Shown: positions 16,683-24,676 of the stretch, piece by piece
Numbering within the stretch: the first letter of the stretch is position 1
How the letters are laid out: each line of letters opens with the position of its first letter
Source of the DNA: Gordonia soli NBRC 108243
GTDB lineage: Bacteria > Actinomycetota > Actinomycetes > Mycobacteriales > Mycobacteriaceae
DNA length: 64,000 nt
NCBI RefSeq assembly: GCF_000334455.1
Contig: NZ_BANX01000014.1
Coordinates: forward strand, 1-64,000
Direction: 5' to 3'
Notes under the pieces: generated by a model
What the model saw: the letters and a program-made list of their open reading frames with translations, nothing else
The model's database searches: none
What the model was told of the DNA's origin: nothing
Program-made: the position numbers and the translations under genes

Positions 16683-17555
16683 TCAGCCAGAGAGATTGAA
16701 GTTTCCGTTGGAGCCGTAGATCGCGAGCGCGACCAACAGCGTCACCGTGACCACCGCGACCAGGGACGTTCGCACTGCATCGCCGACCGCCACCCCCACC
16801 CCGGCCGGACCACCGCTGGCGAAGAATCCGTAGTAGGTGTGGATCAGCAGGATGAGCATCGCCATCACGATCGCCTGGACGAAGGACCACACCAGGTCGA
16901 GCGGATTGAGAAAGGTGGTGAAGTAGTGCTCGTACAGACCCGATGACTGCCCGAGCAGCATCACGGTGGTGAGACGACACGCGATGAAGGACGTGATCAT
17001 CGCGATCGCGTAGACCGGGACGATCACGATCATGCCGGCCGCGATGCGGGTCCCCACCACATAGGCGATCGGGTTGATGCCCAGCGATTCCAGCGCGTCG
17101 ATCTCTTCGTTGATCCGCATCGCACCCAATTGCGCGGTGGCACCGGCTCCGAACGTCGCGGCGAGACCGATGCCGACGACGACCGGGGCGGCGATCCGCA
17201 CGTTGATGAACGCGGAGAGGAAGCCGGTCAACGCCTCGATGCCGATGTCTCCGAGCGAGCTGTAACCCTGGACCGCGAGCATGCTTCCCGTTGCCAGGGT
17301 GAGGAATCCGACGATCACGACGGTTCCGCCGATGAGCGCGAGATTGCCCGCGCCCATACTCGTCTCAGCGATCAGCCGGATCGTCTCGCGGCGATAGTGC
17401 AGTGCGGCATGTGGAACGCTACGCAGCGCTCGGCCGTAGAAGATCGCGTGATCGCCGAGACGCGACAGCATCCCGACCGGCCGGGCGATCTCCGCGGCCA
17501 GTCGCGGGAACCGAACGCTCGGGGCCGAATACCGACGCGACGACGTGAGGGACAT
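16683..17555 (-). CDS. YrbE-type permease B (MlaE family)
   Basis: This 290-residue membrane protein belongs to the MlaE/YrbE family: GAGATAQLGAMRINEEIDAL near 135-155 is the typical segment with a conserved Glu contacting the ATPase, followed by ESLGINPIAYVVGTR. It has about five membrane segments. The first 45 residues are a basic lead, as in the mycobacterial YrbEB. It starts six bases after the yrbEA stop. With yrbEA and an ATPase encoded elsewhere it forms the inner-membrane part of the importer. Confidence 0.93.
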   Translation of the reverse strand: MSLTSSRRYSAPSVRFPRLAAEIARPVGMLSRLGDHAIFYGRALRSVPHAALHYRRETIRLIAETSMGAGNLALIGGTVVIVGFLTLATGSMLAVQGYSSLGDIGIEALTGFLSAFINVRIAAPVVVGIGLAATFGAGATAQLGAMRINEEIDALESLGINPIAYVVGTRIAAGMIVIVPVYAIAMITSFIACRLTTVMLLGQSSGLYEHYFTTFLNPLDLVWSFVQAIVMAMLILLIHTYYGFFASGGPAGVGVAVGDAVRTSLVAVVTVTLLVALAIYGSNGNFNLSG

Positions 17556-17561
17556 CGCCCG

Positions 17562-18374
17562 TCACCGCGCTGTCAGTTGGACGCCGATGGCCGTGATCAC
17601 GACGTTCACGACGAACAACGCCATGAATGCGTAGACCACGGTCTCGTTGACCGCATTGCCGACCGATTTCGCACCGCCGGTGACGATCAGACCCCGATAA
17701 CACGCCACGACTCCGGCGATCAGGCCGAACACCAAGGCCTTGATCGACGAGATGACGACCTCCTGCGTGCCCGTCAGCAACGTGATGCCCGCAGCGAACG
17801 CACCGGGGTTGACGCCCTGCACGAACACCGAGAAGACGTAGCCACCCCCGACCCCGATGATGCAGACCAGGCTGTTGAGGAGGAGCGCGACCAGCCCCGA
17901 CGCCAGCACCCGCGGTGTGACGAGGCGCTGGACGGGGTTGATGCCGAGCACCTCCATCGCCTCGATCTCTTCGCGGATCGTGCGCGATCCGAGATCGGCG
18001 CACATCGCGGTGGCGCCGGCCCCCGCCACGATCAACACGGTGACCATCGGCCCGATCTGCGTGATCGAGCCGAACGCCGCGCCGGCACCGCTCAGGTCTG
18101 CCGCACCGAGTTCACGGAGGAGGATGTTGAGGGTGAACGAGACGAGGACGGTGAACGGGATCGCGACCAGAAGCGTCGGGACGAGCGACACCCGTGCGAC
18201 GAACCACGACTGATCGATGAACTCGCGCCCCTGGAAGGGCCGCCGAAAGGCGAACCGGAATGCGTCCGCTCCCATGATGAACAGGCCGCCCACAGCTTGG
18301 AGCGGCGCGGTCGGGTAACGCGAGAAGAACGAGCTCGCAGGTGTCTTCTCCCGAGCCGGTCGCGTGTTGCTCAT
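17562..18374 (-). CDS. YrbE-type permease A (MlaE family), first gene of the mce operon
   Basis: The 270-residue protein has the MlaE signature GAGATAMCADLGSRTIREEIEAMEVLGINP (residues about 128-157, with the ATPase-contacting Glu) and five membrane segments. Most YrbEA proteins are 255-290 residues. The frame continues upstream to 18668, but GGAG eight bases before ATG 18374 supports this start. The extra upstream frame would translate the tandem repeats described next and overlap the operator. It is the first gene of the eight-gene importer operon. Confidence 0.93.
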   Translation of the reverse strand: MSNTRPAREKTPASSFFSRYPTAPLQAVGGLFIMGADAFRFAFRRPFQGREFIDQSWFVARVSLVPTLLVAIPFTVLVSFTLNILLRELGAADLSGAGAAFGSITQIGPMVTVLIVAGAGATAMCADLGSRTIREEIEAMEVLGINPVQRLVTPRVLASGLVALLLNSLVCIIGVGGGYVFSVFVQGVNPGAFAAGITLLTGTQEVVISSIKALVFGLIAGVVACYRGLIVTGGAKSVGNAVNETVVYAFMALFVVNVVITAIGVQLTAR

Positions 18375-18386
18375 CGTGACCACTCC

Positions 18387-18431
18387 GCTGATCCACACGT
18401 GGCTGATCGACAAGTGGCTGATCCACACGTG
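18387..18431. repeat. Three tandem 15-bp repeats just upstream of yrbEA
   Basis: GCTGATCCACACGTG occurs at 18387-18401 and 18417-18431, with GCTGATCGACAAGTG between them (18402-18416). Units follow without a gap, and two contain the palindrome CACGTG. On the mRNA they would lie 13-57 bases before the yrbEA start, just before its ribosome site. They may be a protein-binding array or a leader element; function is unknown. Confidence 0.85.
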
Positions 18432-18749
18432 CCGGGCGCGCGTCGGAGGGCCGACGGGCGCAGTGCCACACGTCGGCCGAGAGACATCCCACGACCCCCC
18501 GTCGCACCCGCGTTCCCCTGCATGATTCCCGCCCTCGTGGTCCTGATGGAAATGCCATTCTCGTTCGGTGAGAGTAGCGTAACCAAGTGTGACCTGGGAT
18601 ACAACCGAGTGCGTCATTCGTCCCACTCGGGCGCGCGTATACATCCGAAAAATGCTGCTGGACAGCATGATGTGGCCATCCCGGCCAGTGGGAAGACCAC
18701 ATCTCTCACGCCTCTTCCTCGAATCGATCGCCTCGGGTCATCCGCGTGT
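18432..18749. promoter_or_regulatory. Divergent promoter region of the mce and amidohydrolase operons with a copy of the TetR-linked operator
   Basis: This gap contains GGAAATGCCATTCTC at 18548-18562, differing from the fprB-region palindrome in two of 15 bases and followed by the same G. It lies about 175 bases before yrbEA and about 190 before the amidohydrolase. The surroundings (TGAGAGTAGCGTAACCAAG near 18570) have lower GC, as expected of promoters; no confident -35/-10 pair was found. Confidence 0.6.
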
Positions 18750-20249
18750 ATGGATGACCGGATCGGCGGTCGGTCGATGAGTGCCACCGGTGCCACTCGC
18801 CCGTCCATCCGAACGGGTGGACCTGCGCCACGTCAGGTGGTCATCGACGATGCCGACCTCGGGTGGCCGGACGGGCGACGTGGCCGGGTACGCGTGTCCG
18901 CTCGCGACGGCGACGCGGTGGTGGAGTCGGTGGACCCGATGGGACCGACGGGTGTGGCACCGATGGGCGAGGTTCTGCACGCGGGCGGTAACGCCGTGCT
19001 GCCCGCATTCACCGACCATCACCTCCATCTGCACGCGATGGCGGCCGCAGACTCATCGACGGACTGCGGTCCAGGATCGGTGCGCGATGTCGGCGAACTG
19101 GGCCTTGCGTTAAGGACTGCCGAGACCGACACGCACGGATGGATCCGCGGTACCGGGTACTTCGAGTCGGTGGCCGGCGACCTGACCCGCCACGAGGTGG
19201 ATCGATTGCGATGCGAGCATCCGGTCAGGATCCAGCACCGGAGCGGTGCCCTGTGGATGCTCAACACCGTCGCACTGACGCGGTGCGGCATCACCGACCG
19301 TGCGCACCCCGGAGTAGAGGTGGACGCCGACGGCCGACCCACCGGGCGCATCTGGCGCGCGGACGCGTGGCTGCGTACCCGTCTCCCGGTCGCCGAGCCA
19401 CCGGCGCTGGGCGGGGTCGGCGCACGGTTGCGGGCCTCGGGGATCGCCGAGGTCACCGACGCCACACCTGATCTCGGTGCGAGACGACTACGCTCACTGA
19501 TCAGTGCGGTCGACCGCGGTGACCTGACGGGACGGCTCCACCTGCTCGGGGTCGGTATCGGGCACACGGTGCAGCACCCCCGGATCACGCTGGGGCCCTA
19601 CAAGATCATCATCGCCGACTCCGATCCACCGGCGCTGGACGACCTCTGCGAACTCATCGCGGCCGCGCACGCTGCCGATCGTCCGGTGGCTGTGCACTGT
19701 GTCAGTCGGGTCGGACTCGCTCTGCTCATCGCCGCATGGCACATCGTCGGCGCCCGGCCGGGCGATCGCATCGAGCACGCCGCCCTCGTCCCGGCGGACA
19801 CGCTGCGCAGCCTGGCCGGACTCGGTGTCGTGGTGGTGACCCAACCCGGGTTCCTCGCCCATCGCGGCGACGACTTCCTCAGCGGCACCGAACCTGCCGA
19901 GCACCAGGACCTCTATCGCTGTGGCGCCCTCCTCGCCGCCGGCATCCCCGTTGCGCTCAGCAGCGACGCACCGTATGGCCCTCTGAACCCGTGGACCACC
20001 ATCGCGGCCGCGGTCGCTCGAACCACACCGCGCGGACATCGCGTGGGAACCGCAGACGAGTCCGTCGACGTGATCCGCGCACTCGGTCTCCACAGTGCAC
20101 CGGCATCCGAACCCGGTGGACGCCCCCGCCGCATTCGTCCCGGAGCACGCGCCGACCTGATGGTGCTCGACCGACCGCTACGTGAGGTGGTCCGAGCACC
20201 CGCCGACGTCCGCGTGGTCGCCACGGTGATCGACGGGCAGCTGAGGTGA
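18750..20249 (+). CDS. Amidohydrolase-superfamily protein (YtcJ/Amidohydro_3-like)
   Basis: The product (499 residues from ATG 18750, 490 from ATG 18777) has a metal-binding FTDHHLHLHAM motif near residue 90, HWIRGTGYFES-like segments and a later HCVSRVGLAL followed by DRIEHAALVP. An ending GARADLMVLDRPL with SSDAPYGPLNPW before it is also present. This is the order of amidohydrolase-like enzymes that cut C-N or ester bonds with a bound metal. The substrate is unknown. The start is uncertain because neither ATG has a good ribosome site. Its stop overlaps the GTG of the CoA-transferase gene, so they act together, and both are divergent from the mce operon with a shared operator. Confidence 0.82.
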   Translation: MDDRIGGRSMSATGATRPSIRTGGPAPRQVVIDDADLGWPDGRRGRVRVSARDGDAVVESVDPMGPTGVAPMGEVLHAGGNAVLPAFTDHHLHLHAMAAADSSTDCGPGSVRDVGELGLALRTAETDTHGWIRGTGYFESVAGDLTRHEVDRLRCEHPVRIQHRSGALWMLNTVALTRCGITDRAHPGVEVDADGRPTGRIWRADAWLRTRLPVAEPPALGGVGARLRASGIAEVTDATPDLGARRLRSLISAVDRGDLTGRLHLLGVGIGHTVQHPRITLGPYKIIIADSDPPALDDLCELIAAAHAADRPVAVHCVSRVGLALLIAAWHIVGARPGDRIEHAALVPADTLRSLAGLGVVVVTQPGFLAHRGDDFLSGTEPAEHQDLYRCGALLAAGIPVALSSDAPYGPLNPWTTIAAAVARTTPRGHRVGTADESVDVIRALGLHSAPASEPGGRPRRIRPGARADLMVLDRPLREVVRAPADVRVVATVIDGQLR

Positions 20250-21532
20250 CCGTGGCACCGCGACACCCACAGCCGCGGGGAGACGGCCACGGCGGAATCG
20301 ACAGCGTCGCGCGATGGGCGGCCTCGGGACTCGCAGCGCTCACCGGAGAGGCAACAGGGCCCGCCGATCTGAGTCGAGCGCCGATACTCGACTGCGCGGC
20401 GGCGACCCTGGCGGCGTTCGACGCCGAGATCGCGATGTGGAACGGGGGGCGCACTCGCATCGGTGACGAGAGCGCGGCGACGCTCTTGAGCGGCCGCGCG
20501 GCGCTCACCGGGGCACGGCGCTCGGGCCGGGTCTCCGTGGGCGGCGGCACGCGCCTGGTCCAGGCTGCCGACCGATGGTTGGCGCTCAGTCTGACCCGGC
20601 CGGACGATGTCGACCTCGTCCCGGCGCTGCTGTGTTCGTCTCCGCCGCAGGGGCGGGAATGGGACGCGATCGCAGTGGCAGCAGCGGAGTCGTCGGCGCA
20701 GGAGATGGTCGACCGCGCACGGATGCTGGGCTTGGCAGCCGCGGTGCTCGGAGACACCGCACCACGATCGCCGATCGCCCGCCACCGCGGCTCCCGGACG
20801 GCTCCCCGCGGCCCGGACGGCCTGTTGGTCGTCGATCTGTCCGCGCTGTGGGCTGGTCCGCTGGCCACCCGATTGCTCGCCGATGTCGGCGCGGTGGTCG
20901 TCAAGGTGGAGAGCGCAGGCCGACGGGATGGCGCACGCGACGGGAGCCCCGACTTCTTCGGCTGGATGAACCACGGGAAGCTCTCGTACCGAGCCGATCT
21001 GAGCCGCGGGCGGGACGAGCTGGCCGCGTTGATCGAGGTCGCGGACGTGGTCGTCGAGGCGTCCCGACCGCGTGGCCTGCACCGGCACGGGCTGGCCGCC
21101 GCGCAACTGCGAACCAGGCCCGGGCAGGTGTGGCTGCGGATCACCGGACACGGCACCGATGGCACATGCGCGGACCGGATCGGCTACGGCGACGACGCCG
21201 CGGTGTCAGGTGGACTCGTCGGGACCGGACGGGGCGGTCCGGTGTTCTGTGGGGACGCGATCGCCGATCCGCTCACCGGACTGGAATCGGCCCGCCTGAT
21301 CGTCGACGCGCTGGGACGCGGCGGCGGCGTCGAGATCGACATCGATCTCGCATCCACCGCTGCGCGTCATGCCGCTGCCGGTCGCGCACCCATCGTCGCG
21401 CACCAACCGGTCTCGCGACCTCCTGTCGCGCCGCTCGTTCGTGGGCCCGGCCCCCCGTTGGGCGCCGACGATTCCCGGGTCGCCGCGATCGTCGCGGATC
21501 GGATTCGGGCAGCACATGAGTCGGCGCTATGA
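20246..21532 (+). CDS. CaiB/BaiF-like (family III) CoA-transferase homologue, divergent
   Basis: The 428-residue protein resembles family III CoA transferases in its second half: LLVVDLSALWAGPLATRLLADVGAVVVKVE near 192-221, then FFGWMNHGKLSYRADLS and a GYGDDAAVSGGL segment. In active enzymes an Asp in the segment after the first domain takes up the acyl group. Here the relevant region is hard to align, and the first 190 residues are unlike the standard fold. It may be a distant acyl-CoA transferase or a non-catalytic relative. GTG 20246 overlaps the amidohydrolase stop. Together they could release and then activate a substrate brought in by the Mce importer (inference). Confidence 0.7.
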   Translation: MTVAPRHPQPRGDGHGGIDSVARWAASGLAALTGEATGPADLSRAPILDCAAATLAAFDAEIAMWNGGRTRIGDESAATLLSGRAALTGARRSGRVSVGGGTRLVQAADRWLALSLTRPDDVDLVPALLCSSPPQGREWDAIAVAAAESSAQEMVDRARMLGLAAAVLGDTAPRSPIARHRGSRTAPRGPDGLLVVDLSALWAGPLATRLLADVGAVVVKVESAGRRDGARDGSPDFFGWMNHGKLSYRADLSRGRDELAALIEVADVVVEASRPRGLHRHGLAAAQLRTRPGQVWLRITGHGTDGTCADRIGYGDDAAVSGGLVGTGRGGPVFCGDAIADPLTGLESARLIVDALGRGGGVEIDIDLASTAARHAAAGRAPIVAHQPVSRPPVAPLVRGPGPPLGADDSRVAAIVADRIRAAHESAL

Positions 21533-21607
21533 GCCCGCCACGGGCTCTCGGACGCCGGTGCCGATGCCGCTCAGACGACTCCGCGGATCACCTGCAGGTC
21601 GACTCGG

Positions 21608-22312
21608 TCAGTCGCGCCCGAACCCCTGCACGAAGGCGGCAGCGAACAGGGCCGCGGTCTGCACGAAGCCGAACACCAGCCCCAGGATGGCTCCCGTCCC
21701 GATCTGGATGAACGGCGGGATCGCGAGCGCCGCCGCGAACAGCCCCAGCCATCCGGCAGCAGCACCGACTGCGAGGATCGACAGCGCGCGCCGGTAGCGA
21801 GGCGCCAGCACGAGCAGAGTCGCGAGCGCGACCACACCGAGGACGATCAGGAACCGGCCCGGGTTGAGGACGATGTCGTAGGACAGGAAGCCCGGGATGC
21901 CGATCCCGTTCTCCGCCTGCGACGCCCAGTCCTCGAACTGTCGATCGGCGTTGGTGGGGATGGTGACCCAACTGACGAAGCCCATGAAGTAGGCGACCGA
22001 ACCGGCGACCACCGCCACCAGCGCCAGCACCGAGGCCAGATCGAGTCGCGATGTCCGCGCGGGCGGCGGCTGCCATGCTCCGGTCGGTCCGGCAAGGGGC
22101 GCTCCGAACGGTTGCGGACCGGCGGGCCCTGGTCCGGGGTGATGGGAGCCGACCGGCTGCTGACCGGGCTGCTGCCCTGGTGCCGCGGGTCCGGTCGGTC
22201 CGGCCGCCGACCACGAGCCGGAAGCCGGACCCGACGTCGGGACCGCGGTCGTCGGCTGTTCGGATGCGCCGGACTGATGTGGCTGGAAGCGGGGATCGCC
22301 GGGATTCGCCAT
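21608..22312 (-). CDS. DUF5336-like membrane protein with a Pro/Gln-rich N-terminus
   Basis: The 234-residue protein has about 85 disordered residues rich in Pro, Gly and Gln, then four membrane segments (starting at SVLALVAVVAGSVAYFMGF, LIVLGVVALATLLVLA, ALSILAVGAAAGWLGLFAAA and TGAILGLVFGFVQTAALFAA). This resembles mycobacterial membrane proteins annotated DUF5336, of unknown function. GGAG seven bases before the ATG supports the start. It lies downstream of a TetR in the same direction with 69 bases between and may be read with it. It is convergent with the CoA-transferase-like gene. Confidence 0.75.
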   Translation of the reverse strand: MANPGDPRFQPHQSGASEQPTTAVPTSGPASGSWSAAGPTGPAAPGQQPGQQPVGSHHPGPGPAGPQPFGAPLAGPTGAWQPPPARTSRLDLASVLALVAVVAGSVAYFMGFVSWVTIPTNADRQFEDWASQAENGIGIPGFLSYDIVLNPGRFLIVLGVVALATLLVLAPRYRRALSILAVGAAAGWLGLFAAALAIPPFIQIGTGAILGLVFGFVQTAALFAAAFVQGFGRD

Positions 22313-22381
22313 CGTGCTGCTCCAATGTCGGACGGTCGGTTGCCCGCCGTGGATTCTCCGATCGGGCCGGTGGCTCCGACG

Positions 22382-23017
22382 TCACTCACATCGTAGGGCC
22401 GACCAGGCCATTCGCTGTAGGACCTGTCGTAACCGGCGGTCGGGGAACGGTGGCAGACGAGGCGACGAGTTCAGCAGCCCGAACGTCGCGTGGACCCGCA
22501 CCCGCACCTCGGCGCGATCGAGTGGAGCGGCGTCCTCGACAGCACTGAGCGCCATCACCACGTCGACCCACTGCTCCACGTACCGACGCTGCAGTGACCG
22601 CACCTGATGATTGCCCTCGGGAGTCAAGGACGACAGGTCACGGTCTTGGACGGTGATCAGATCGGGCTTGGTCACGAGGACGTCGATGTGGAACGCGATG
22701 AGATCGGTGAGCATCGCGTCCGCCGACCCGCCGCGTGCGACGACCTCGGCGCCGCCGTCGTACAGCCGCTGGCTGATGTCGATCAGCATCTGGTCGAGCA
22801 GGTCGGTCTTCGAGGAGAAATGACGATACATCGCCGGGCCGCTGACCCCGACCGCAGCACCGATGTCCTCCAGTCGCACACCGGCGAAACCGCGCTCGGC
22901 CATCTGGCGGGCGGCAGCCGCCAGCAACTCGGCTCGACGGGCGGCCTTCGCCTGGCCGCGCGCGGTGAGTGCGGCCGACGGTCGCGGCGACGGCTCCGCC
23001 GGGCTGGACGCCGTCAT
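22382..23017 (-). CDS. TetR-family regulator
   Basis: The 211-residue protein has the DNA-binding domain at about residues 24-70: RRAELLAAAARQMAERGFAG, VRLEDIGAAVGVSGPAMYRHF. This sequence is close to the actinobacterial TetR group that controls acyl-CoA and lipid genes, but I cannot name the member. GGAG precedes the ATG. It follows the nitroreductase gene by 77 bases in the same direction, so it may regulate that gene. No clear operator was found nearby. Confidence 0.85.
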   Translation of the reverse strand: MTASSPAEPSPRPSAALTARGQAKAARRAELLAAAARQMAERGFAGVRLEDIGAAVGVSGPAMYRHFSSKTDLLDQMLIDISQRLYDGGAEVVARGGSADAMLTDLIAFHIDVLVTKPDLITVQDRDLSSLTPEGNHQVRSLQRRYVEQWVDVVMALSAVEDAAPLDRAEVRVRVHATFGLLNSSPRLPPFPDRRLRQVLQRMAWSALRCE

Positions 23018-23094
23018 GATGGTCTCCGGGTCATGGTGACCTCGAACACTACCGGCGGACCGTCCACCACATGAGGATCACCGCCGGACCGGGA

Positions 23095-23721
23095 TCACCA
23101 ACCGTCGATGTGCAGCACCTCGTCGAGCGGACGACGCGGTGCGGGCTTGAAGTCGGTGCCCTTGGTGTACGCGACGGGCAGCAACACGCCCTGCCGGACG
23201 GTGTCGGGGAGACCCAGGAGTTCGGCGACCTCGCGCTCGTAGACGAGGTGCAGGGTGGTCCAGGCACTCCCCAGTCCACGGGCCCGCAACGCCAGCGACA
23301 GGCTCCAGGCTCCCGGAAGCAGGGAGCCCCACAGTCCCGCCTGGTTTCCCTCCGGCAGGTCACCCCCGGTCTCGATCGCGCCGATGACGAGCACCGGGAC
23401 CTCCGCCATCGTGTCGGCGAGGTACTGCGAACTGGATCGGACGCGTTGCATTGTCGAACCGTCGTCACCACTCGGGCGCGCTGCCGCATAGTCGCTGTAT
23501 GACCGCGCGTAATGCGCTGCGACCTGCTTCTTGAGCTCAGGATCGGTGATGACGATCCAGTGCCAACCCTGCGAGTTGCTCCCCGAGGGTGCCTGCAGCG
23601 CCACCTCGAGTGCCTCCCGCACGACGCTCAACGGCACCGGCCGCTCGAGATCGAGACGCTTACGCACCGAGCGCGTGGTGGTCAGCAACTGGTCGGGGTC
23701 CAAGGGCAACAGTTCGCTCAT
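23095..23721 (-). CDS. Nitroreductase-family flavoprotein
   Basis: The 208-residue product has the nitroreductase layout: TTTRSVRKRLDLERPV at the start, LQAPSGSNSQGWHWIVI (FMN contact) near residue 43, and LGSAWTTLHLVYEREVAELLGLPD with a late DEVLHIDGW end. These FMN enzymes reduce nitroaromatics, quinones or similar compounds with NAD(P)H. GGAGG with eight bases of spacing fixes the ATG at 23721, although the frame is open to 24120 through a repeat array. Its job here is not known; a TetR lies just downstream. Confidence 0.88.
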   Translation of the reverse strand: MSELLPLDPDQLLTTTRSVRKRLDLERPVPLSVVREALEVALQAPSGSNSQGWHWIVITDPELKKQVAAHYARSYSDYAAARPSGDDGSTMQRVRSSSQYLADTMAEVPVLVIGAIETGGDLPEGNQAGLWGSLLPGAWSLSLALRARGLGSAWTTLHLVYEREVAELLGLPDTVRQGVLLPVAYTKGTDFKPAPRRPLDEVLHIDGW

Positions 23722-23876
23722 GCTGCCATCCTCCACAGCGACATCCATCCCGACAACCGACCTGGCCACAGCGCCGGCCGAGTTGGCGTCTCCCTGCCCG
23801 CGAGATCGCTTCGGAGACATCGCGTGTCCCCGAGGCGGTCTCGCTGTTCCGCCAGACCCACGTCGACCCCAACCCC

Positions 23877-24012
23877 GTCGACCGTGCGCCCCGGAGCGTC
23901 GACCGTGCGCTCCAAAACGTCGACCGTGCGCTCCAAGACGTCGACCGTGCGCAGTCAGCGCACGATCAACGAGTTCGGGCGCACGATCAACGAGTTCGAG
24001 CGCACGATCGAC
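23877..24012. repeat. Array of seven 21-bp repeats, four direct then three inverted
   Basis: The 13-base core GTCGACCGTGCGC begins at 23877, 23898, 23919 and 23940, exactly 21 apart. After the five bases AGTCA the inverted core GCGCACGATCAAC (last copy GATCGAC) begins at 23958, 23979 and 24000, again 21 apart. The fourth and fifth cores could form a hairpin around AGTCA. It lies between the lipoprotein stop (24021) and the nitroreductase start (23721), in a gap of about 300 bases. It could be a binding array, a terminator-like structure or a mobile repeat family. Confidence 0.9.
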
Positions 24013-24020
24013 GCCGGAGG

Positions 24021-24587
24021 CTACTGACGCGTGAAGCGCACCGTCGTGCCGCTGTTCGCGGTGTCGACAGCGGTCAGGGTCGAGCCGTTGACGGAAACGA
24101 GCCACTGGTTGTCGTTGCACTGGCCGTAGGTGACCGTGGCGTCGACCACCGGCCGGCCGCCGCGACGGGCCGACTCCTTCCAGGTCGCACCGCAGCGCCC
24201 CGGGATGTCGATGGTCGCGAGCATCGGCCGGTCGGTGATCACGGTCAGCGTCGCGGGAAGGCTCTCACCCGCCGACTGCCACGTACCCGACCACCGGCTC
24301 GCAGACACCCCGCTCGAACCGTCCGCAGCCGCGGCGGCGTCGCCCTGCTCTGTCGATCCGTCTGCCGCTTCGCTCTCCGGGGCGTCGCTCTCGACCGCAT
24401 CGGACTCGGCGACGGATGTCGATGTCGATGTCGATGTCGCGATGGCCTGGCTCGACGATCCGCCCTCGGCCCCGGTGGCGGGACCCTGGGTGTCGCCGCA
24501 GGCGGTGAAGAGGACGAGCATCGCCGTCGCCGACACCCCGGCGGTCATCATTGTGCGGACCACCGCGAATCCGTTCGCGCGCTTCAT
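24021..24587 (-). CDS. Small secreted lipoprotein of unknown function
   Basis: The 188-residue product has a lipoprotein signal peptide with lipobox LFTAC (Cys at about residue 30), after MKRANGFAVVRTMM. A Ser/Thr/Ala/Glu-rich linker, including a short TSTSTSTS run, spans about 35-85. A compact domain follows, containing SGTWQSAGESLPATLTVITD and CGATWKESARRGGRPVVDAT, with two more cysteines. I recognise no family. GGGGGGAAG precedes the ATG at 24587. The frame is open to 25409, but that overlaps metI. It sits downstream of metI in the same direction and may be in that transcription unit. Confidence 0.78.
   Translation of the reverse strand: MKRANGFAVVRTMMTAGVSATAMLVLFTACGDTQGPATGAEGGSSSQAIATSTSTSTSVAESDAVESDAPESEAADGSTEQGDAAAAADGSSGVSASRWSGTWQSAGESLPATLTVITDRPMLATIDIPGRCGATWKESARRGGRPVVDATVTYGQCNDNQWLVSVNGSTLTAVDTANSGTTVRFTRQ
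24415..24438. repeat. Four copies of GATGTC in the lipoprotein linker
   Basis: GATGTC occurs four times in a row and encodes alternating Thr-Ser in the lipoprotein gene (minus strand). Copy-number change would keep the frame. Confidence 0.75.
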
Positions 24588-24676
24588 CTTCCCCCCGTCC
24601 CCGATGGTCATCCACATGACCACGACAACCCGGACAGACCGGGCGCTCGGAGAGCGTATCAGGGGTCGAGTGCCGG

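Noticed and set aside
18375..18668. N-terminal extension of yrbEA to 18668
   Set aside because: It would translate the tandem 15-bp repeats and the operator; GGAG before ATG 18374 gives a normal length.
17130..18749. Plus-strand reading frame running antisense over yrbEB and yrbEA into the amidohydrolase gene
   Set aside because: It lies opposite two clear membrane-protein genes, has Arg/Asp-rich low-complexity composition and only the last 500 codons carry a real enzyme.
23877..24012. CRISPR array from the 21-bp repeats
   Set aside because: Units follow with eight-base spacers and reverse direction in the middle; no cas genes.
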